A DNA stretch of 61,340 bases from Puniceicoccaceae bacterium (GTDB taxonomy: Bacteria > Verrucomicrobiota > Verrucomicrobiia > Opitutales > Coraliomargaritaceae). This document shows, in pieces, positions 1 to 10,352 of this stretch. Position 1 is the stretch's first letter. Each line of letters opens with the position of its first letter. The position numbers were made by a program, and so were the translations under genes. The notes beneath the pieces are model-generated. The model did no database searches. It was given only the letters and a program-made list of their open reading frames with translations, and was not told the origin of the DNA. The stretch spans positions 1 through 61,340 of the forward strand of contig SKFT01000018.1 of assembly GCA_007117865.1 (NCBI GenBank), written 5' to 3'.

Positions 1-2
1 AA

Positions 3-422
3 AGCGATGCTGCTGCGGAAAGCGCGCCGGATTCGGTTGCCAGTCGATCCTTTGAGGGCATTGACCAAATTGGTGGCCAACCCGTGGCTCATCCTGCTGC
101 GCCCGTCTTACCCGAACCTGCGCGCGAGACCGCTTCTGTCGGTGGCCTCGGAGCGGCGGAAGCTCAGGGTGAGGCTGGCACAGGTGAGACAGAAGGTGGC
201 GCGGCAACTGAAGCGCGCTCTTTCGAGGGGTTGGATGTCGGTGGCAGTGCCAGCCGCGAGCAGCAAATTGAAGTGCGTCGTTCGATAGAACTGCGTCCCA
301 TCCCGCAAACGGGTCAGCGTCCCGGGTTGCCGTCCTCAACTCCAGAGCGCGGCGAGCCTTCCAGTCCTCAAGGGCAACGCGCTCCGGCGGAGAAGGGTTC
401 TGACATTCCCACTGGATTATGA
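3..422 (+). CDS. C-terminal part of a low-complexity Ala/Gly/Glu-rich protein (5' end outside window)
   Basis: The reading frame is open from the window edge, so only the last ~139 residues are visible and the true start lies upstream. The visible part is dominated by Ala, Gly, Glu, Pro and Ser and looks disordered. A short motif occurs twice, as SRSFEGID near the edge and ARSFEGLD about 60 residues later, suggesting a degenerate internal repeat. No enzyme motif, membrane segment or recognisable domain is visible. It ends in an ATGA overlap (419-422) with the next gene, so the two are probably co-translated. Function unknown; it could be a linker or tail region of a larger envelope protein. 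Confidence 0.6.
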   Translation, partial: SDAAAESAPDSVASRSFEGIDQIGGQPVAHPAAPVLPEPARETASVGGLGAAEAQGEAGTGETEGGAATEARSFEGLDVGGSASREQQIEVRRSIELRPIPQTGQRPGLPSSTPERGEPSSPQGQRAPAEKGSDIPTGL

Positions 423-955
423 TAGTGGCCAGCCTTCAGTCACATCGCTTTCGCATCCAATCGCTGGTGCGCATAAGCCTTTATCTGCTGGTTTTCGTGA
501 CCGGCGCAATCGTCCACGCCAATGGCCCGCTACTGCGCCTACTACCACCTGAGGCAATCGCTTTCAGCGAGTTTTTGCGCAAAGCGGAATTTGATCAGCG
601 TTTTCAAGGCGAGGCGATCAGCGATCTGTCCACTGTTCCGCAAGGTTGGTATGTTCGCTATCAACACGAATCGCTGGAGTATTGGTTTGGTCCGCTCCGC
701 TTTGCTGCTACGGCAGAGGATTATGCGACGTCTTTGCGTCGTATCGTCGCGGAAGCGGTTGCCCAGCGTCCCGAGTTGGCCAATCATACCATCACGGTCG
801 TATCCTTGCCGACAAAGGAATCAGTCAACGCAAACGCGAATGACCCCCTTGACCCTGTGCCGGAGGAGTCGGTTGCCGATAGTGGCACGGCATCGCCGCC
901 GCCCCCTAAACCTTGGTGGCAGCGCTTGTTGGGCATTTTTCGCCGGGGTAGCTAA
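419..955 (+). CDS. Hypothetical secreted or membrane-anchored protein, 178 aa
   Basis: The start ATG overlaps the preceding stop (ATGA). Residues ~17-35 form a hydrophobic stretch ending in VHAN, which reads as an uncleaved anchor or a signal peptide with a long N-region. The middle (residues ~45-125) has ordinary globular composition with aromatic residues (GWYVRY, EYWFGPLRF). The C-terminus is a Pro-rich linker (SPPPPKPWWQ) followed by a basic amphipathic tail. I recognise no family. Coupling to the upstream fragment suggests a shared envelope-related role, which is inference only. Confidence 0.6.
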   Translation: MIVASLQSHRFRIQSLVRISLYLLVFVTGAIVHANGPLLRLLPPEAIAFSEFLRKAEFDQRFQGEAISDLSTVPQGWYVRYQHESLEYWFGPLRFAATAEDYATSLRRIVAEAVAQRPELANHTITVVSLPTKESVNANANDPLDPVPEESVADSGTASPPPPKPWWQRLLGIFRRGS

Positions 956-1029
956 TTTACCCTTTTTGATTTGGATTTTTTCTGAAAACGGATTGAATGG
1001 TAAATATGTCGATGGATGGGAAGCAAGGA

Positions 1030-1530
1030 ATGGATCGTTTACATGCCTATTGGCGCATGCCATATATCACCGCGTCCAATGATGATGATGGTGGCAAGCC
1101 TAGGGAGCGTGTTAATCCATTCATCGCCATCCCGCAAACCGATGATCCTTGTCGCGAGGGACTACTGCTGTTGGGGGAGCACAATTACATTGTGATGAAT
1201 CGCTATCCTTACAATGCGGGGCATTTACTGGTGGTTTCTCGACGCGAGGTGGGCGATCCCTGTCTGCTTTCGAAAGAGGAGCGTTTGGAGCACTTTGATT
1301 ATATTTTGGAAGCCAAGCGCATCCTCTCTGAGGCCTTGCAACCGGATGGTTTCAACATCGGTTACAATCTCGGTACGGCCGCTGGCGCGGGAATCCCCAA
1401 GCACCTGCATTGCCACATCGTGCCGCGCTGGTCGGGCGATACCAACTTTATGCCTGTTATTGGCAACACCCGCGTTTTGCCCGAGGCGATGGCAGCCATG
1501 TGGCAACGTCTCAGAGCTTTTTGTCCTTAA
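1030..1530 (+). CDS. HIT-family hydrolase/nucleotidyltransferase
   Basis: The histidine-triad signature HLHCHIVPRW lies near the C-terminus (HxHxH with the nucleophilic central His), preceded by the typical NAGHLLVVSRR strand. HIT proteins of this length act on nucleoside phosphates such as Ap4A-type dinucleotides or AMP conjugates; the exact substrate cannot be read here. I chose ATG 1030 (MDRLHAYWRMPY), which begins like related HIT proteins. In-frame ATGs at 997, 1006 and 1012 would add up to 11 residues. The stop is only 4 bases before the phoH start, so the two genes are very likely one transcript. Confidence 0.85.
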   Translation: MDRLHAYWRMPYITASNDDDGGKPRERVNPFIAIPQTDDPCREGLLLLGEHNYIVMNRYPYNAGHLLVVSRREVGDPCLLSKEERLEHFDYILEAKRILSEALQPDGFNIGYNLGTAAGAGIPKHLHCHIVPRWSGDTNFMPVIGNTRVLPEAMAAMWQRLRAFCP

Positions 1531-1534
1531 CTGC

Positions 1535-2506
1535 ATGCTCGCTAAGCAAGAAATTATTCACTTTCAAGATCCACGCCACTTGTCGCGACTTTACGTTAGC
1601 GATGAGGCCAATCTGCATCATATTGAGCAGGTTTTTTCCGTTTCGTTGGTTACCCGTGACGACTGGCTGCAAGTTGAGGGTGAGGAACAAGCGGTGGCCG
1701 ATGTGAAAGCGGTATTTTCGTTACTTGATTCTGCCCGTCAACAAGGACTCAAGCTGCGCACATCCGACTTCCGCTACGTCGTGGAAACCTATCAGGCTGG
1801 CGGTGCGGACGAACTGTCACAGTTGTTTGCCGATCCGCTAGTGATTCGTCTCAAACGCCAGAGCATTGTTCCCAAGACGGTCAACCAAAAGCGCTACCTG
1901 CAAAGTATCCAGCGCTATCCCGTGACCTTTGGCATCGGTCCTGCGGGCACTGGAAAAACCTTCCTGGCGATGGCGGCAGCTTTGCAAGCGCTGTCGGAAG
2001 GCAGTGTCGAGCGGGTCATTCTTACCCGTCCCGCAGTCGAGGCCGGTGAGGCACTCGGCTTTCTGCCCGGGGATTTGCAGGAGAAAATTTTGCCCTACCT
2101 GACGCCTCTCTACGACGCCATGTATGTCATGATAGGCAAGGATCAAACAGCGATGCTAATGGAGCGGAATGCGATGGAAATCGCACCGCTGGCATACATG
2201 CGTGGGCGCACATTGGCCAATGCATTCGTTATTCTCGACGAAGCGCAAAATGCCACTTCCGAGCAAATGATGATGTTTCTTACCCGCATGGGTGAGGGCA
2301 GTCGCATCGTTGTTACCGGAGATGTCACGCAAATCGACCTGCCACGCAGCAAACAATCCGGACTCGTCCAAGCTGCCCGCATCCTGCAAGGTGTTGAAGG
2401 CATCGAGATCTTTCGTTTTGTCGAGTCCGATGTCGTCCGTCATCCCATCGTTCGCCGCATCCTCGCCGCCTATGCCCGCGAAGCAGATGGATTATTAAAC
2501 TGTTGA
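1535..2506 (+). CDS. phoH: PhoH-like ATPase
   Basis: 323 residues with a P-loop GPAGTGKT at residues 135-142 and a Walker B-like VILDEAQN, the layout of the PhoH/PhoL family (a superfamily 1 helicase-like NTPase fold). The N-terminal ~100 residues form the small domain preceding the NTPase in this family. PhoH-like proteins are cytoplasmic and linked to RNA metabolism and ribosome maturation (often next to ybeY), but no ybeY is adjacent here. Start chosen at ATG 1535 right after the HIT stop; the open frame extends upstream only because it overlaps the HIT gene. Convergent with sufU. Confidence 0.9.
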   Translation: MLAKQEIIHFQDPRHLSRLYVSDEANLHHIEQVFSVSLVTRDDWLQVEGEEQAVADVKAVFSLLDSARQQGLKLRTSDFRYVVETYQAGGADELSQLFADPLVIRLKRQSIVPKTVNQKRYLQSIQRYPVTFGIGPAGTGKTFLAMAAALQALSEGSVERVILTRPAVEAGEALGFLPGDLQEKILPYLTPLYDAMYVMIGKDQTAMLMERNAMEIAPLAYMRGRTLANAFVILDEAQNATSEQMMMFLTRMGEGSRIVVTGDVTQIDLPRSKQSGLVQAARILQGVEGIEIFRFVESDVVRHPIVRRILAAYAREADGLLNC

Positions 2507-2548
2507 AGAGCACGGGGCGAGGGCATTATGGCGTATTTGAATATTGAT

Positions 2549-2998
2549 TTATCCCGTTTGCTTGTTGATTTCTGAAGTCGAGTTGCGCACCTTCGCCAGC
2601 GTCTCCCATGGCAGCAGCACGCAGCGGTGACGTGAAGGGTAGGGTGCAGCCCCGGCGAGGGCGCTGAGCTCACCGAGTTCACTCAGGTCAGGGGTGGTTT
2701 CGTGATTCAGTAAATTTTGTATGACTGTAATCTGTTGTGTCAGGGATTTCAGGGTTTGACCCTCCATTCTGGCGCACATGATCGATGCCGAAGCATTTAG
2801 AAGCGCACAACCAGCCGCTTCAAAACGCAAGGCGATAAAAGTCCCCTCAGCGATTTGTGCATGTACCTCAATTTGGTCGCCACACTTGGGATTTTCACCT
2901 TCGGCGGAAGCATTTGCCGTCAACAAGCAACCCCGCCAGCGCACTTCCTTTTGGTGCTGACGGATGATAGCCTGATAAAGTGTCTGCAAGTCGTCCAT
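2549..2998 (-). CDS. sufU: SufU-type iron-sulfur assembly protein / sulfur acceptor
   Basis: 149 residues of the IscU/SufU fold. Three metal/sulfur cysteines are in place: C39 in NPKCGD (with D41), C64 in GCALLNASAS and C126 in SRHRCVLLPWE. In SufU proteins these bind zinc and accept sulfur from SufS by ligand exchange. SufU-type rather than IscU-type is inferred from the LPWE ending and the neighbouring sufS. The start lies 17 bases after the sufS stop, so it is the distal gene of a sufS-sufU pair. Other Suf components (SufB, C, D) are not in the window. Confidence 0.88.
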   Translation of the reverse strand: MDDLQTLYQAIIRQHQKEVRWRGCLLTANASAEGENPKCGDQIEVHAQIAEGTFIALRFEAAGCALLNASASIMCARMEGQTLKSLTQQITVIQNLLNHETTPDLSELGELSALAGAAPYPSRHRCVLLPWETLAKVRNSTSEINKQTG

Positions 2999-3015
2999 GG
3001 CTAGCCGCGGAACGC

Positions 3016-4275
3016 TTAGAAAAACCGTTTAAGCCGTTCAATGCCAGCCAAAAGGCGCTGCACATCGTCCTCATTGTTATAAATGGAGAACGAAGCCCGC
3101 GCGGTGGCGGCGAGCCCAAAGCGTGCCAGTAAGGGCTGGGTGCAATGGTGTCCTGCGCGGATGGCGATGCCATCCGCATCGAGAAAAGTGCCAATGTCGT
3201 GGGCATGGGTATCACCAATTACAAAGGAGACGGCACCGGTGCGCTGTGCAGCATTACCGATAATGCGCACGCCGTCGCTTTGCTCCAGGCCGCTACGTGC
3301 CAGCTCCAGCAGTCGATGCTCATATTCGGCAGCGGCTTGACGATCCAATTGGGTGACATAGTCAATAGCTGCACCCAAACCGATCACACCTGCAATATGG
3401 GGTGTTCCTGCCTCAAATTTTCCGGGGATGCTTTTAAAGGTAGTACCCTCGAAGCGAACCCTTTCAATCATATCGCCACCGCTTTGGTAGGGAGGGAAAC
3501 GCTCCAACCATTCGCGCTTGCCGTGTAAAACGCCAATGCCGGTTGGACCAAAAAGCTTATGACCCGAGAAGACCGCGAAATCCCAGTCGAGTTCGCGGTG
3601 ACTGACCTCCATGTGCGGGAAGGATTGTGCACCATCGAGTAATACCGGCACGCCGGCGCGGTGGGCCTGATCAATCATTGCTTTCGCCGGGTTGATGCTG
3701 CCAAGCGCATTGGAAACGTGGGTAAATGCCAGCAATCGTGTTTTAGGTCCAAGCAAGCGATTGAATGCAGCGAGATCCAGGTCGCCATCGTCGGTAACGG
3801 GAATCACCTTGATCGATGCACCGCTGCGTTCGGCAGCCAATTGCCAGGGCACGATATTGGCGTGGTGCTCCATTTCAGTCAGAAGGATTTGATCACCCGG
3901 TTTAAGTATACTTTGGGCAAAGCCATGGGCAACCAAGTTGATACCTTCCGTGGCACCTTTAACGAAGATGATTTCGTCGCTGTCCGCTACTCCCATGAAG
4001 GCTGCGGTCTTGCTTCGCACCGACTCATAGGCTTCTGTTGCTTGCTCGCTAAGGAAGTGTACTCCGCGGTGGATATTGGCATTTTCCCTGGCGTAGTAGT
4101 CTTGCAGGCGCTGTATGACGACACGCGGCTTCTGCGCGGTAGCAGCGCTGTCCAGATAAACCAGCGGTTTGCCGTTGCGCACGCTTTCGTTGAGTATGGG
4201 AAAATCCGCCCGGACGGCGACCGGGTCAAAGCTGGCAGGGGATGCTTTGGCTGTTGCTTGAGTGGCGTTGTCCAT
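3016..4275 (-). CDS. sufS: Cysteine desulfurase, SufS type
   Basis: 419-residue PLP-dependent group II desulfurase that removes sulfur from L-cysteine as a persulfide for Fe-S cluster building. Visible hallmarks are [11 protein letters not shown] (the His stacking on PLP), the PLP lysine K240 in [10 protein letters not shown], and the catalytic cysteine C378 in [10 protein letters not shown], whose short loop is typical of SufS as opposed to IscS. Length matches the family. Upstream of sufU by 17 bases and 74 bases downstream of carA on the same strand; whether carA is co-transcribed cannot be read. Confidence 0.93.
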   Translation of the reverse strand: MDNATQATAKASPASFDPVAVRADFPILNESVRNGKPLVYLDSAATAQKPRVVIQRLQDYYARENANIHRGVHFLSEQATEAYESVRSKTAAFMGVADSDEIIFVKGATEGINLVAHGFAQSILKPGDQILLTEMEHHANIVPWQLAAERSGASIKVIPVTDDGDLDLAAFNRLLGPKTRLLAFTHVSNALGSINPAKAMIDQAHRAGVPVLLDGAQSFPHMEVSHRELDWDFAVFSGHKLFGPTGIGVLHGKREWLERFPPYQSGGDMIERVRFEGTTFKSIPGKFEAGTPHIAGVIGLGAAIDYVTQLDRQAAAEYEHRLLELARSGLEQSDGVRIIGNAAQRTGAVSFVIGDTHAHDIGTFLDADGIAIRAGHHCTQPLLARFGLAATARASFSIYNNEDDVQRLLAGIERLKRFF

Positions 4276-4349
4276 TTTTTACTAGTGACATTGAATACAC
4301 AGCAACGAATGAAGTGAGTAACCTGCGGGTTGCAAACGCAAGTTGGCGA

Positions 4350-5513
4350 TTAGCTTTTGTGCGCTTTAACCAAATTGTAGAACTCTGAAAACAGCGGATC
4401 GGCATCGTTGGGTCCGGGGGCTGCTTCCGGATGGTATTGGACAGAGAAAACCGGGCGGTCTTTGAGGCGTAAGCCCTCGACGGTCTGGTCGTTGAGATTG
4501 ATCTCGGTAACAATTGCACCGTGGTTTTCCAAGTCTTTGGCATGGGAGGCAAAGCCGTGATTCTGCGAGGTGATGGACACCTTGCCGGATTCCAGATTTT
4601 TGACAGGCTGATTGCCGCCGCGATGACCGAATTTCAATTTAAACGTTCCCGCACCAATGGCATGGGTAATGATTTGGTGCCCCAGGCAAATGCCAAAAGT
4701 AGGATAGTGCCCGATCAAGTTTTTAACCGTTCGGTGAGCGTAGTCCACTGCCGCAGGATCGCCGGGACCGTTGGAAAGAAAAATGCCATCAGGCTGGATT
4801 TCGCGAATCGCTTCCACTGGAGTATTGGCCGGAAAAACGTGCACATCAAAGCCGTGAAGGCGCAGTTTGCGGAAAATCGACCACTTGGCGCCAAAATCGA
4901 GGGCAGCTACCTTAAAGCGTTTTCTGTCCAAACCCTCCTCGCGCAGCAAGTGGGTGCCCTCGACGGTAAAGGGAGCCGTTTGCTCATCCTGCGGATCCCA
5001 CACAAACGGCTTTTCAGGCATTACCGAGCGGACGTGATCAACACCCTCCAGGCCCTCCCATGCGCGGGCTTTGGCAAGCGCTTCCGCGGCACTCAGGTTT
5101 TCGGTCGTCAAGCAGGCTTTCATGGCACCAACTGAGCGCAGGCGTTTGGTAACGGCGCGGGTATCGATGCCGGAAAGACCCGGAACCCCATGTTCGGCAA
5201 GGTAGTCTGGCACGGATTGACGGCTGCGCCAATTGCTGGTGATGGGACTGATTTCGCGAACGATGAATCCGGCGATGCGCGGAGAGGCTGATTCCACGTC
5301 TTCCGGTGCAATACCGTAGTTGCCAACCTGGACGGTTGTCATGGTAACGATTTGCGAGAAGTAGGAAGGGTCGGTGATGATTTCCTGATAACCCGTCATG
5401 CTGGTGTTGAAAACGGCTTCGCCGACCACGGTTTTGCGCGCACCAAATGCGCGGCCGTAGAAGACGCTGCCATCTTCAAGAGCAAGAAGTCCTGTTTGCG
5501 TTTCACTGAGCAT
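4350..5513 (-). CDS. carA: Carbamoyl-phosphate synthase small (glutaminase) subunit
   Basis: 387 residues. The N-terminal CPSase_sm_chain domain contains [15 protein letters not shown], and the C-terminal class I glutamine amidotransferase domain has the nucleophile motif GICLGHQ, followed by [11 protein letters not shown] and the His-Glu pair in [10 protein letters not shown]. It supplies ammonia from glutamine to CarB for carbamoyl phosphate (arginine and pyrimidine synthesis). carB is not in the window, so the subunits are unlinked here. The 185 bases upstream, to the MFS gene stop, hold no gene. Confidence 0.95.
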   Translation of the reverse strand: MLSETQTGLLALEDGSVFYGRAFGARKTVVGEAVFNTSMTGYQEIITDPSYFSQIVTMTTVQVGNYGIAPEDVESASPRIAGFIVREISPITSNWRSRQSVPDYLAEHGVPGLSGIDTRAVTKRLRSVGAMKACLTTENLSAAEALAKARAWEGLEGVDHVRSVMPEKPFVWDPQDEQTAPFTVEGTHLLREEGLDRKRFKVAALDFGAKWSIFRKLRLHGFDVHVFPANTPVEAIREIQPDGIFLSNGPGDPAAVDYAHRTVKNLIGHYPTFGICLGHQIITHAIGAGTFKLKFGHRGGNQPVKNLESGKVSITSQNHGFASHAKDLENHGAIVTEINLNDQTVEGLRLKDRPVFSVQYHPEAAPGPNDADPLFSEFYNLVKAHKS

Positions 5514-5698
5514 AGGGTGATGAGTAGAAACGGGTTAGTTGACTGCGGGCAACCCTTAAGCGCACGCGAGCGTGATTTTTTTCCAATTCCACTACAGGAA
5601 AATCGCCGTTTGCTGCGTGAGAGGTGAAAAGTCCGCTGATGGATCACCTGCATCCAAAGCGCTGAGAGTTTCGTCTTTACAAAGAGGTCAACGAAAAT

Positions 5699-6940
5699 TC
5701 AAATCGCATCGCTACGGCGGATGGCGCGGATATTGAGCTGGATAACAACCGAGGCGATCAGGGCAATAATGAGTAAGCCAACAAAGACCGACAGCATGCC
5801 GCTGTAGCTACCAGATGTCTCGCGCACTCTGGCGGCGATCAGCGGGCCTGCGAGTCCGGCGGCTGCCCAGGCGGTAAGGATATTGCCATGGATGGATGCC
5901 AGTCGGCGGGTGCCAAAAAGGTCGCCAATATAAGCGGGTATGGATGCAAAGCCGCCGCCGTAGCAGGTTAGAATTAAAAATACCAGCAATTGAAAGATCA
6001 GTGCATGTGTGATGTGCGGCAACAGCATAAAGGCTGCGATCTGAATGGCAAAAAAGGCACTGTAGGTAAGGGGGCGTCCCAAGTGATCGGATAACGAAGC
6101 CCAGCCCAGACGTCCCACGCCGTTGAACAAACCCATTAATCCCACCATAGTTGCCGCGGCAGCGGCACTCAAGCCAGCGATTTCCTGTGCCATCGGCGAG
6201 GCAACCGAGATCACTGCAATGCCGCAGGTGACGTTGATGAACAACATCAGCCACAGCAAATAGAAGCGCAGGGTTTTGAGCGCAGCCCAGGAGTCGATGT
6301 CGGCGAGGTCCGCTTTAAGAGGCTTACCGTTGGCCGCCTTGGCTGACAGCTCTTCCCTCATCCACCCTTCCGGAGGCGGTTCAAGGATACGAGCGGAGAA
6401 CACCATCACGCTGCCATAAAGCGCTGCAAGGATAAAAAAGGTCGGTGCCAAACCGGTATGGGTGATCAGAAACTGAATCAGACTACCAGCGATTAAAGCG
6501 CCAAAACCGAATCCCATGATAGCCAATCCGGTCGCCAGTCCCCGGCGATCCGGAAACCATTTGACCAGCGTGGATACTGGACAGATGTAGCCAACACCGA
6601 TGCCGGTGCCGGCGATTACACCAAAGCCCAAATAAAACAGCGGCAGCGATCGAATGTAGACTGCCAGTCCGCTAACCATTAAACCACAGACAAATAGAGC
6701 GGCGGACAAAAAAGCGCTGCGGCGTGGTCCAATCCGTTCGACCGTCGGACCGAGAAACGATGCCGATAGACCGAGGAACACAATTGCAATGCTGAAGGCC
6801 CAAGCGGTATCGGTTGGATCCCAGCTCAAGGCATCGTTGAGCGGTTTGCTAAAAACGCTGTAGGCGTAAATGGAGCCAATTGAGATGTGCACGCCAACGG
6901 CTGCAGCGGCAATGGACCAGCGATTGTGGGTTCTCGTCAT
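5699..6940 (-). CDS. MFS transporter, oxalate/formate antiporter (OFA) family
   Basis: 413 residues with about 12 hydrophobic segments. The N-terminus (VGVHISIGSIYAYSVFSKPL) and GxGxGVGYICPVSTLVKWFPDRRGLATG in the middle are characteristic of the OFA family of monocarboxylate carriers. It is the third gene of pflB-pflA-OFA, 25 bases after pflA. Since pyruvate formate-lyase produces formate, the likely substrate is formate or a related monocarboxylate, replacing the FocA channel that is linked to pfl in enterobacteria. The substrate is inferred from context only. Confidence 0.85.
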   Translation of the reverse strand: MTRTHNRWSIAAAAVGVHISIGSIYAYSVFSKPLNDALSWDPTDTAWAFSIAIVFLGLSASFLGPTVERIGPRRSAFLSAALFVCGLMVSGLAVYIRSLPLFYLGFGVIAGTGIGVGYICPVSTLVKWFPDRRGLATGLAIMGFGFGALIAGSLIQFLITHTGLAPTFFILAALYGSVMVFSARILEPPPEGWMREELSAKAANGKPLKADLADIDSWAALKTLRFYLLWLMLFINVTCGIAVISVASPMAQEIAGLSAAAAATMVGLMGLFNGVGRLGWASLSDHLGRPLTYSAFFAIQIAAFMLLPHITHALIFQLLVFLILTCYGGGFASIPAYIGDLFGTRRLASIHGNILTAWAAAGLAGPLIAARVRETSGSYSGMLSVFVGLLIIALIASVVIQLNIRAIRRSDAI

Positions 6941-6965
6941 GGAGGTGAAAGCTTACTATAGTGAC

Positions 6966-7793
6966 TCAGGTGCCGGGATTCAGTTTCGCTGGTATGCCAT
7001 TGGCAAGGAAGATTTCCCATGCGCGCAATACGTCTGCGTCATCCGCGGGTCGGGTATTTGCCAGTTGGTAGTCCAGTCCAAGGGCTGTATATTTGCTTTT
7101 GCCATATTGGTGAAAAGGCAGGATTTCGACCCGCTGACAATTGTCAAGTTCTCTGATAATGCGCGCGGTCGCGGCTAGGTTGTCTTTGGTATCGGTCAAT
7201 CCCGGAACCAAAACGAAACGTATCCAAAATGGTTTTTGCATTTGCTGCAAGCGTTTGGCAAAGCGCAAAATCGGATCCATGGCTACGCCTGTAACGGATA
7301 GATGCGTGTTCGCCAAACCACTTTTGATATCCAACAAAACCAGATCGGTCGCATCCAGCAATGCGTCGTCGGCCTTGTCTCCAAGGAAGCCGGAGGTATC
7401 CAGCGCGGTGTGGAGTTGGCTTTGTTTCGCTTTTTCCAGAATCGCGCGGGTAAAAGCTGCTTGCATCAACGGCTCGCCGCCGCTGACAGTGATACCGCCA
7501 CCTTTGCGAATGAAATTGCGATAGCGCAGGGCATCCATGACAACACTGCCGGCAGTCCGCTTGCTGCCTTTGGGCCGTCCCTGGGTGTCGGGATTGTGGC
7601 AATATTGGCAGCGCAGGAGACAACCGGATAGAAAAACCACGTAGCGCAGTCCTGGACCATCGACCGAGCCGCAGGTCTCCACCGAGTGAATGAATCCCTC
7701 GGTGGAGCTGGCAGCAAAGGTGGTCTCAGCTATCGGCAAGTCCACGTCCCATGGACATGCCGACAGGGGTTCCGTAGTGGTGTTTAGCGACAT
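6966..7793 (-). CDS. pflA: Pyruvate formate-lyase activating enzyme (radical SAM)
   Basis: 275 residues with the radical-SAM cluster motif C58-x3-C62-x2-C65 in [15 protein letters not shown], then ISGGEP-type motif (VSGGEPLMQ) and the DTSGF strand. It installs the glycyl radical on PflB using SAM and a [4Fe-4S] cluster. The N-terminus is about 30 residues longer than E. coli PflA. Its ATG lies inside the last codons of pflB (10-base overlap), so the two are translationally coupled. Confidence 0.94.
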   Translation of the reverse strand: MSLNTTTEPLSACPWDVDLPIAETTFAASSTEGFIHSVETCGSVDGPGLRYVVFLSGCLLRCQYCHNPDTQGRPKGSKRTAGSVVMDALRYRNFIRKGGGITVSGGEPLMQAAFTRAILEKAKQSQLHTALDTSGFLGDKADDALLDATDLVLLDIKSGLANTHLSVTGVAMDPILRFAKRLQQMQKPFWIRFVLVPGLTDTKDNLAATARIIRELDNCQRVEILPFHQYGKSKYTALGLDYQLANTRPADDADVLRAWEIFLANGIPAKLNPGT

Positions 7794-10066
7794 TCGTGGA
7801 ACGTGCGATCTATCACGTCTTTTTGCTGCTCGCGTGTGAGCTTGACGAAATTGACGGCGTAGCCCGACACACGCAGGGTCAGCTGCGGATACTTCTCAGG
7901 GTGATCCATTGCATCGAGCAGCGTTTCGCGGTCAAAGACATTGACGTTGATATGGTGACCCTTTTCAGCGAAGTAACCATCCAGTAAAAGGGTCAGGTTG
8001 TTGATCCTTTCCTGGTTGGTTCGCCCGAGAGCCTTGGGCACAATTGAAAAAGTGTAGGAAATGCCATCCTGACTGTCGGCATAGTCCAGTCGCGCAACAG
8101 AACTCATCGATGCCAGTGCGCCCTTGCGATCGCGACCATGCATCGGATTTGCTCCGGGCGCGAAGGGTTCGCCGAGCTTGCGTCCACAGGGCGTGGAGCC
8201 GGTTTTTTGTCCATAAACCACGTTTGATGTGATGGTCAGGACTGACTGCGTTGGCACGGCATCGCGATAAGCGGGCTGTGCACGCAATTTTTTCATAAAA
8301 GTGTGCACCAGCTGACGGGCAATGGTATCGACCGATTCCTCGTTGTTGCCAAAAGCCGGATAATGGCCTTCGACTTCGTAGTCAACCGCCAGCCCTGCCT
8401 CGTTGCGGATCACGCGCACTCGACTGTGCTTGACTGCTGAGAGCGAGTCTGCCGTCACCGACAAGCCGGCAATCCCACAGGCAAGCGTGCGCAGGATTTT
8501 GCGGTCATGCAGGGCCATCATGATGTGCTCCGGGCAATAGCGATCATGCATGTAGTGAATGATGTTAAGCGCCTTGACATAGGTGGCCGCCAGCCAGTCC
8601 AGCATTTTGTCGAAGCGCTTGGTAAGGTCGTCATACTCCAGGTATTCGCCGCCAAAGGCCGCTGAGGGTGGGGCAACTTGTTCGCCGCTGATTTCGTCGA
8701 TGCCGCCATTGATGGCATAAAGCAAGGCCTTGGCCATGTTGGCACGGGCACCGAAAAACTGCATTTGCTTGCCGATACGCATGGCTGATACGCAGCAGGC
8801 GATACCGTAGTCGTCACCCCAATACGGACGCATAAGGTCATCGTTTTCATACTGTATCGCGCTGGTCTCAATCGAGACCTCAGCGCAGAAGCGTTTGAAT
8901 GGCTCAGGTAGGTTTTGCGACCACAGTACAGTCAGGTTTGGCTCCGGTGCCGGGCCAAGATTGTAGAGGGTGTGCAGTACGCGAAAACTGGTGCGGGTGA
9001 CCAACGGGCGACCATCCTCGCCAACACCACCGATGCTTTCCGTGACCCAGGTGGGGTCCCCGGAGAACAGTGCATCGTAGTCGGGTGTGCGAATGAAGCG
9101 CACGATGCGCATTTTCATCACCAGGTGGTCTATCAGCTCCTGTGCGCGCTCTTCGGTGAGAGTGCCTTCTTCAATATCACGTTGAATATAGATGTCAAAA
9201 AAGGTTGAGGTGCGTCCAAACGACATAGCCGCGCCATTTTGGTCTTTGACTGCCCCGAGATAGCCAAAATAGGTCCATTGAATGGCTTCGCGGGCATTTT
9301 TGGCCGGACCGGAAATATCAAAACCATAGGCTTTAGCCATGCGTTTGAGTGCTTGCAGGGCGCGGATTTGGTCATTCATTTCCTCGCGTTCGCGGACCCA
9401 GTTTTCGCTGAACGACTCACAATCACTGTCTGCCAGATCTTGCTCGCGCCCTTCAATCAGGCGGTCCACGCCATAGAGGGCCACACGCCGGTAGTCGCCA
9501 ATGATGCGCCCGCGGCCATAGCCATCGGGTAAGCCAGTCACAATCCCGTTGCTGCGGGCAGCGCGAATATCAGGAGTATAGGCATCAAAGACGCCATTGT
9601 TGTGGGTCTTGCGGTGCTTGGCAAAAATATCAGCAGTGGCCGGGTCCATTTCGCGGCCGTGGGCTTCCAATGCTTTTTGCGCAATGCGCACGCCACCGTA
9701 GGGTAACATGCCGCGCTTCAGTGGCGCCTCTGTTTGCAAACCCACGATTTGCTCCAGCTCCTTGCGGATGTAGCCCGCACCGTGGGAATCCACTGAGCTG
9801 ACAATTTTAGTATCCGCGTCCAATACACCCCCGGCGGCAATTTCCTTGCCAAGGAGATCCTTCAAGATCGCCCATAAGGCCTCTGTGCGCGTGGTTGGAC
9901 CCTGTAAAAAGGAATCGTCGCCGGCATAGGGTTCAAAATTGCGCTGGATGAAATCGCGTGTGTCGATGGCGTTTTGCCAATCGCCACCGCGAAATCCGCG
10001 CCATGCGTGTTCGGCGCCTTCCGGTGTCTGTGTTTGAGTGGATGCGATTGCCTCTGCTGTGTTCAT
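7784..10066 (-). CDS. pflB: Formate C-acetyltransferase (pyruvate formate-lyase)
   Basis: 760 residues, matching catabolic PflB length. The adjacent catalytic cysteines are C424-C425 in [10 protein letters not shown] and the glycyl-radical site is G735 in RVSGYAVNF near the C-terminus. The enzyme converts pyruvate and CoA to acetyl-CoA and formate under anoxic conditions. First gene of pflB-pflA-OFA. The ~285-base upstream region, shared with the divergent LolD gene, is AT-rich and carries repeated TTGATTAG octamers that may be regulatory. Together the operon implies a fermentative or facultative anaerobic lifestyle. Confidence 0.96.
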   Translation of the reverse strand: MNTAEAIASTQTQTPEGAEHAWRGFRGGDWQNAIDTRDFIQRNFEPYAGDDSFLQGPTTRTEALWAILKDLLGKEIAAGGVLDADTKIVSSVDSHGAGYIRKELEQIVGLQTEAPLKRGMLPYGGVRIAQKALEAHGREMDPATADIFAKHRKTHNNGVFDAYTPDIRAARSNGIVTGLPDGYGRGRIIGDYRRVALYGVDRLIEGREQDLADSDCESFSENWVREREEMNDQIRALQALKRMAKAYGFDISGPAKNAREAIQWTYFGYLGAVKDQNGAAMSFGRTSTFFDIYIQRDIEEGTLTEERAQELIDHLVMKMRIVRFIRTPDYDALFSGDPTWVTESIGGVGEDGRPLVTRTSFRVLHTLYNLGPAPEPNLTVLWSQNLPEPFKRFCAEVSIETSAIQYENDDLMRPYWGDDYGIACCVSAMRIGKQMQFFGARANMAKALLYAINGGIDEISGEQVAPPSAAFGGEYLEYDDLTKRFDKMLDWLAATYVKALNIIHYMHDRYCPEHIMMALHDRKILRTLACGIAGLSVTADSLSAVKHSRVRVIRNEAGLAVDYEVEGHYPAFGNNEESVDTIARQLVHTFMKKLRAQPAYRDAVPTQSVLTITSNVVYGQKTGSTPCGRKLGEPFAPGANPMHGRDRKGALASMSSVARLDYADSQDGISYTFSIVPKALGRTNQERINNLTLLLDGYFAEKGHHINVNVFDRETLLDAMDHPEKYPQLTLRVSGYAVNFVKLTREQQKDVIDRTFHECR

Positions 10067-10352
10067 TTTGATACGTGTTTAATGGTTCAATAGTATCCTA
10101 AGAAATGCAAGGCTGTTATCAGTTGAAGTCAATTCTATTATTACTAAAAGTTTTTAATCTTAAGTATTTGATTAGCTATACTAATTGATTAGATTAATGA
10201 GGCTCACTTGAAGGCCAGAGAAAGGGGGAAGAGACGGAGGGTTGGTATGGATATACCTTGCTGACCTATCACTGAGCAAAACCTTAGCAGATAGTTTGCT
10301 GTTGCAAAGTCATCGCTTGACCTTTTGCGTTTGCAATCGCTTGATGACTGCC
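10067..10352. promoter_or_regulatory. Divergent control region between pflB and the LolD-like gene
   Basis: About 286 bases, strongly AT-rich compared with flanking genes. The octamer TTGATTAG occurs at 10168-10175 and again at 10185-10192 (17-base period), with CTAAT at 10181-10185 creating an ATTAG-CTAAT-ATTAG alternating pattern. This could be an operator for an anaerobic regulator, but it does not match the FNR consensus (TTGAT-N4-ATCAA), and I could not place a convincing -35/-10 pair. No gene seen inside. Confidence 0.35.

Noticed and set aside
3661-4317. 218-codon plus-strand open frame inside sufS
   Set aside because: Shadow of the well-supported desulfurase; Cys/His-rich composition is a frame artefact.
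4521-5135. 204-codon plus-strand open frame inside carA
   Set aside because: Antisense shadow of carA with no recognisable protein features.
5563-5582. CACG-CGAG-CGTG hairpin followed by a run of T on the plus strand, like an intrinsic terminator
   Set aside because: No plus-strand gene ends here; both flanking genes run on the minus strand, where the T-run would precede the hairpin, and the stem is only 4 bp.
10168-10192. FNR box upstream of pflB
   Set aside because: Half sites TTGAT...ATCAA with 4-base spacing are not present; only direct TTGATTAG repeats.
10242-10352. Longer N-terminus for the LolD-like ATPase
   Set aside because: The added residues do not resemble the family; ATG 10353 begins the expected protein.
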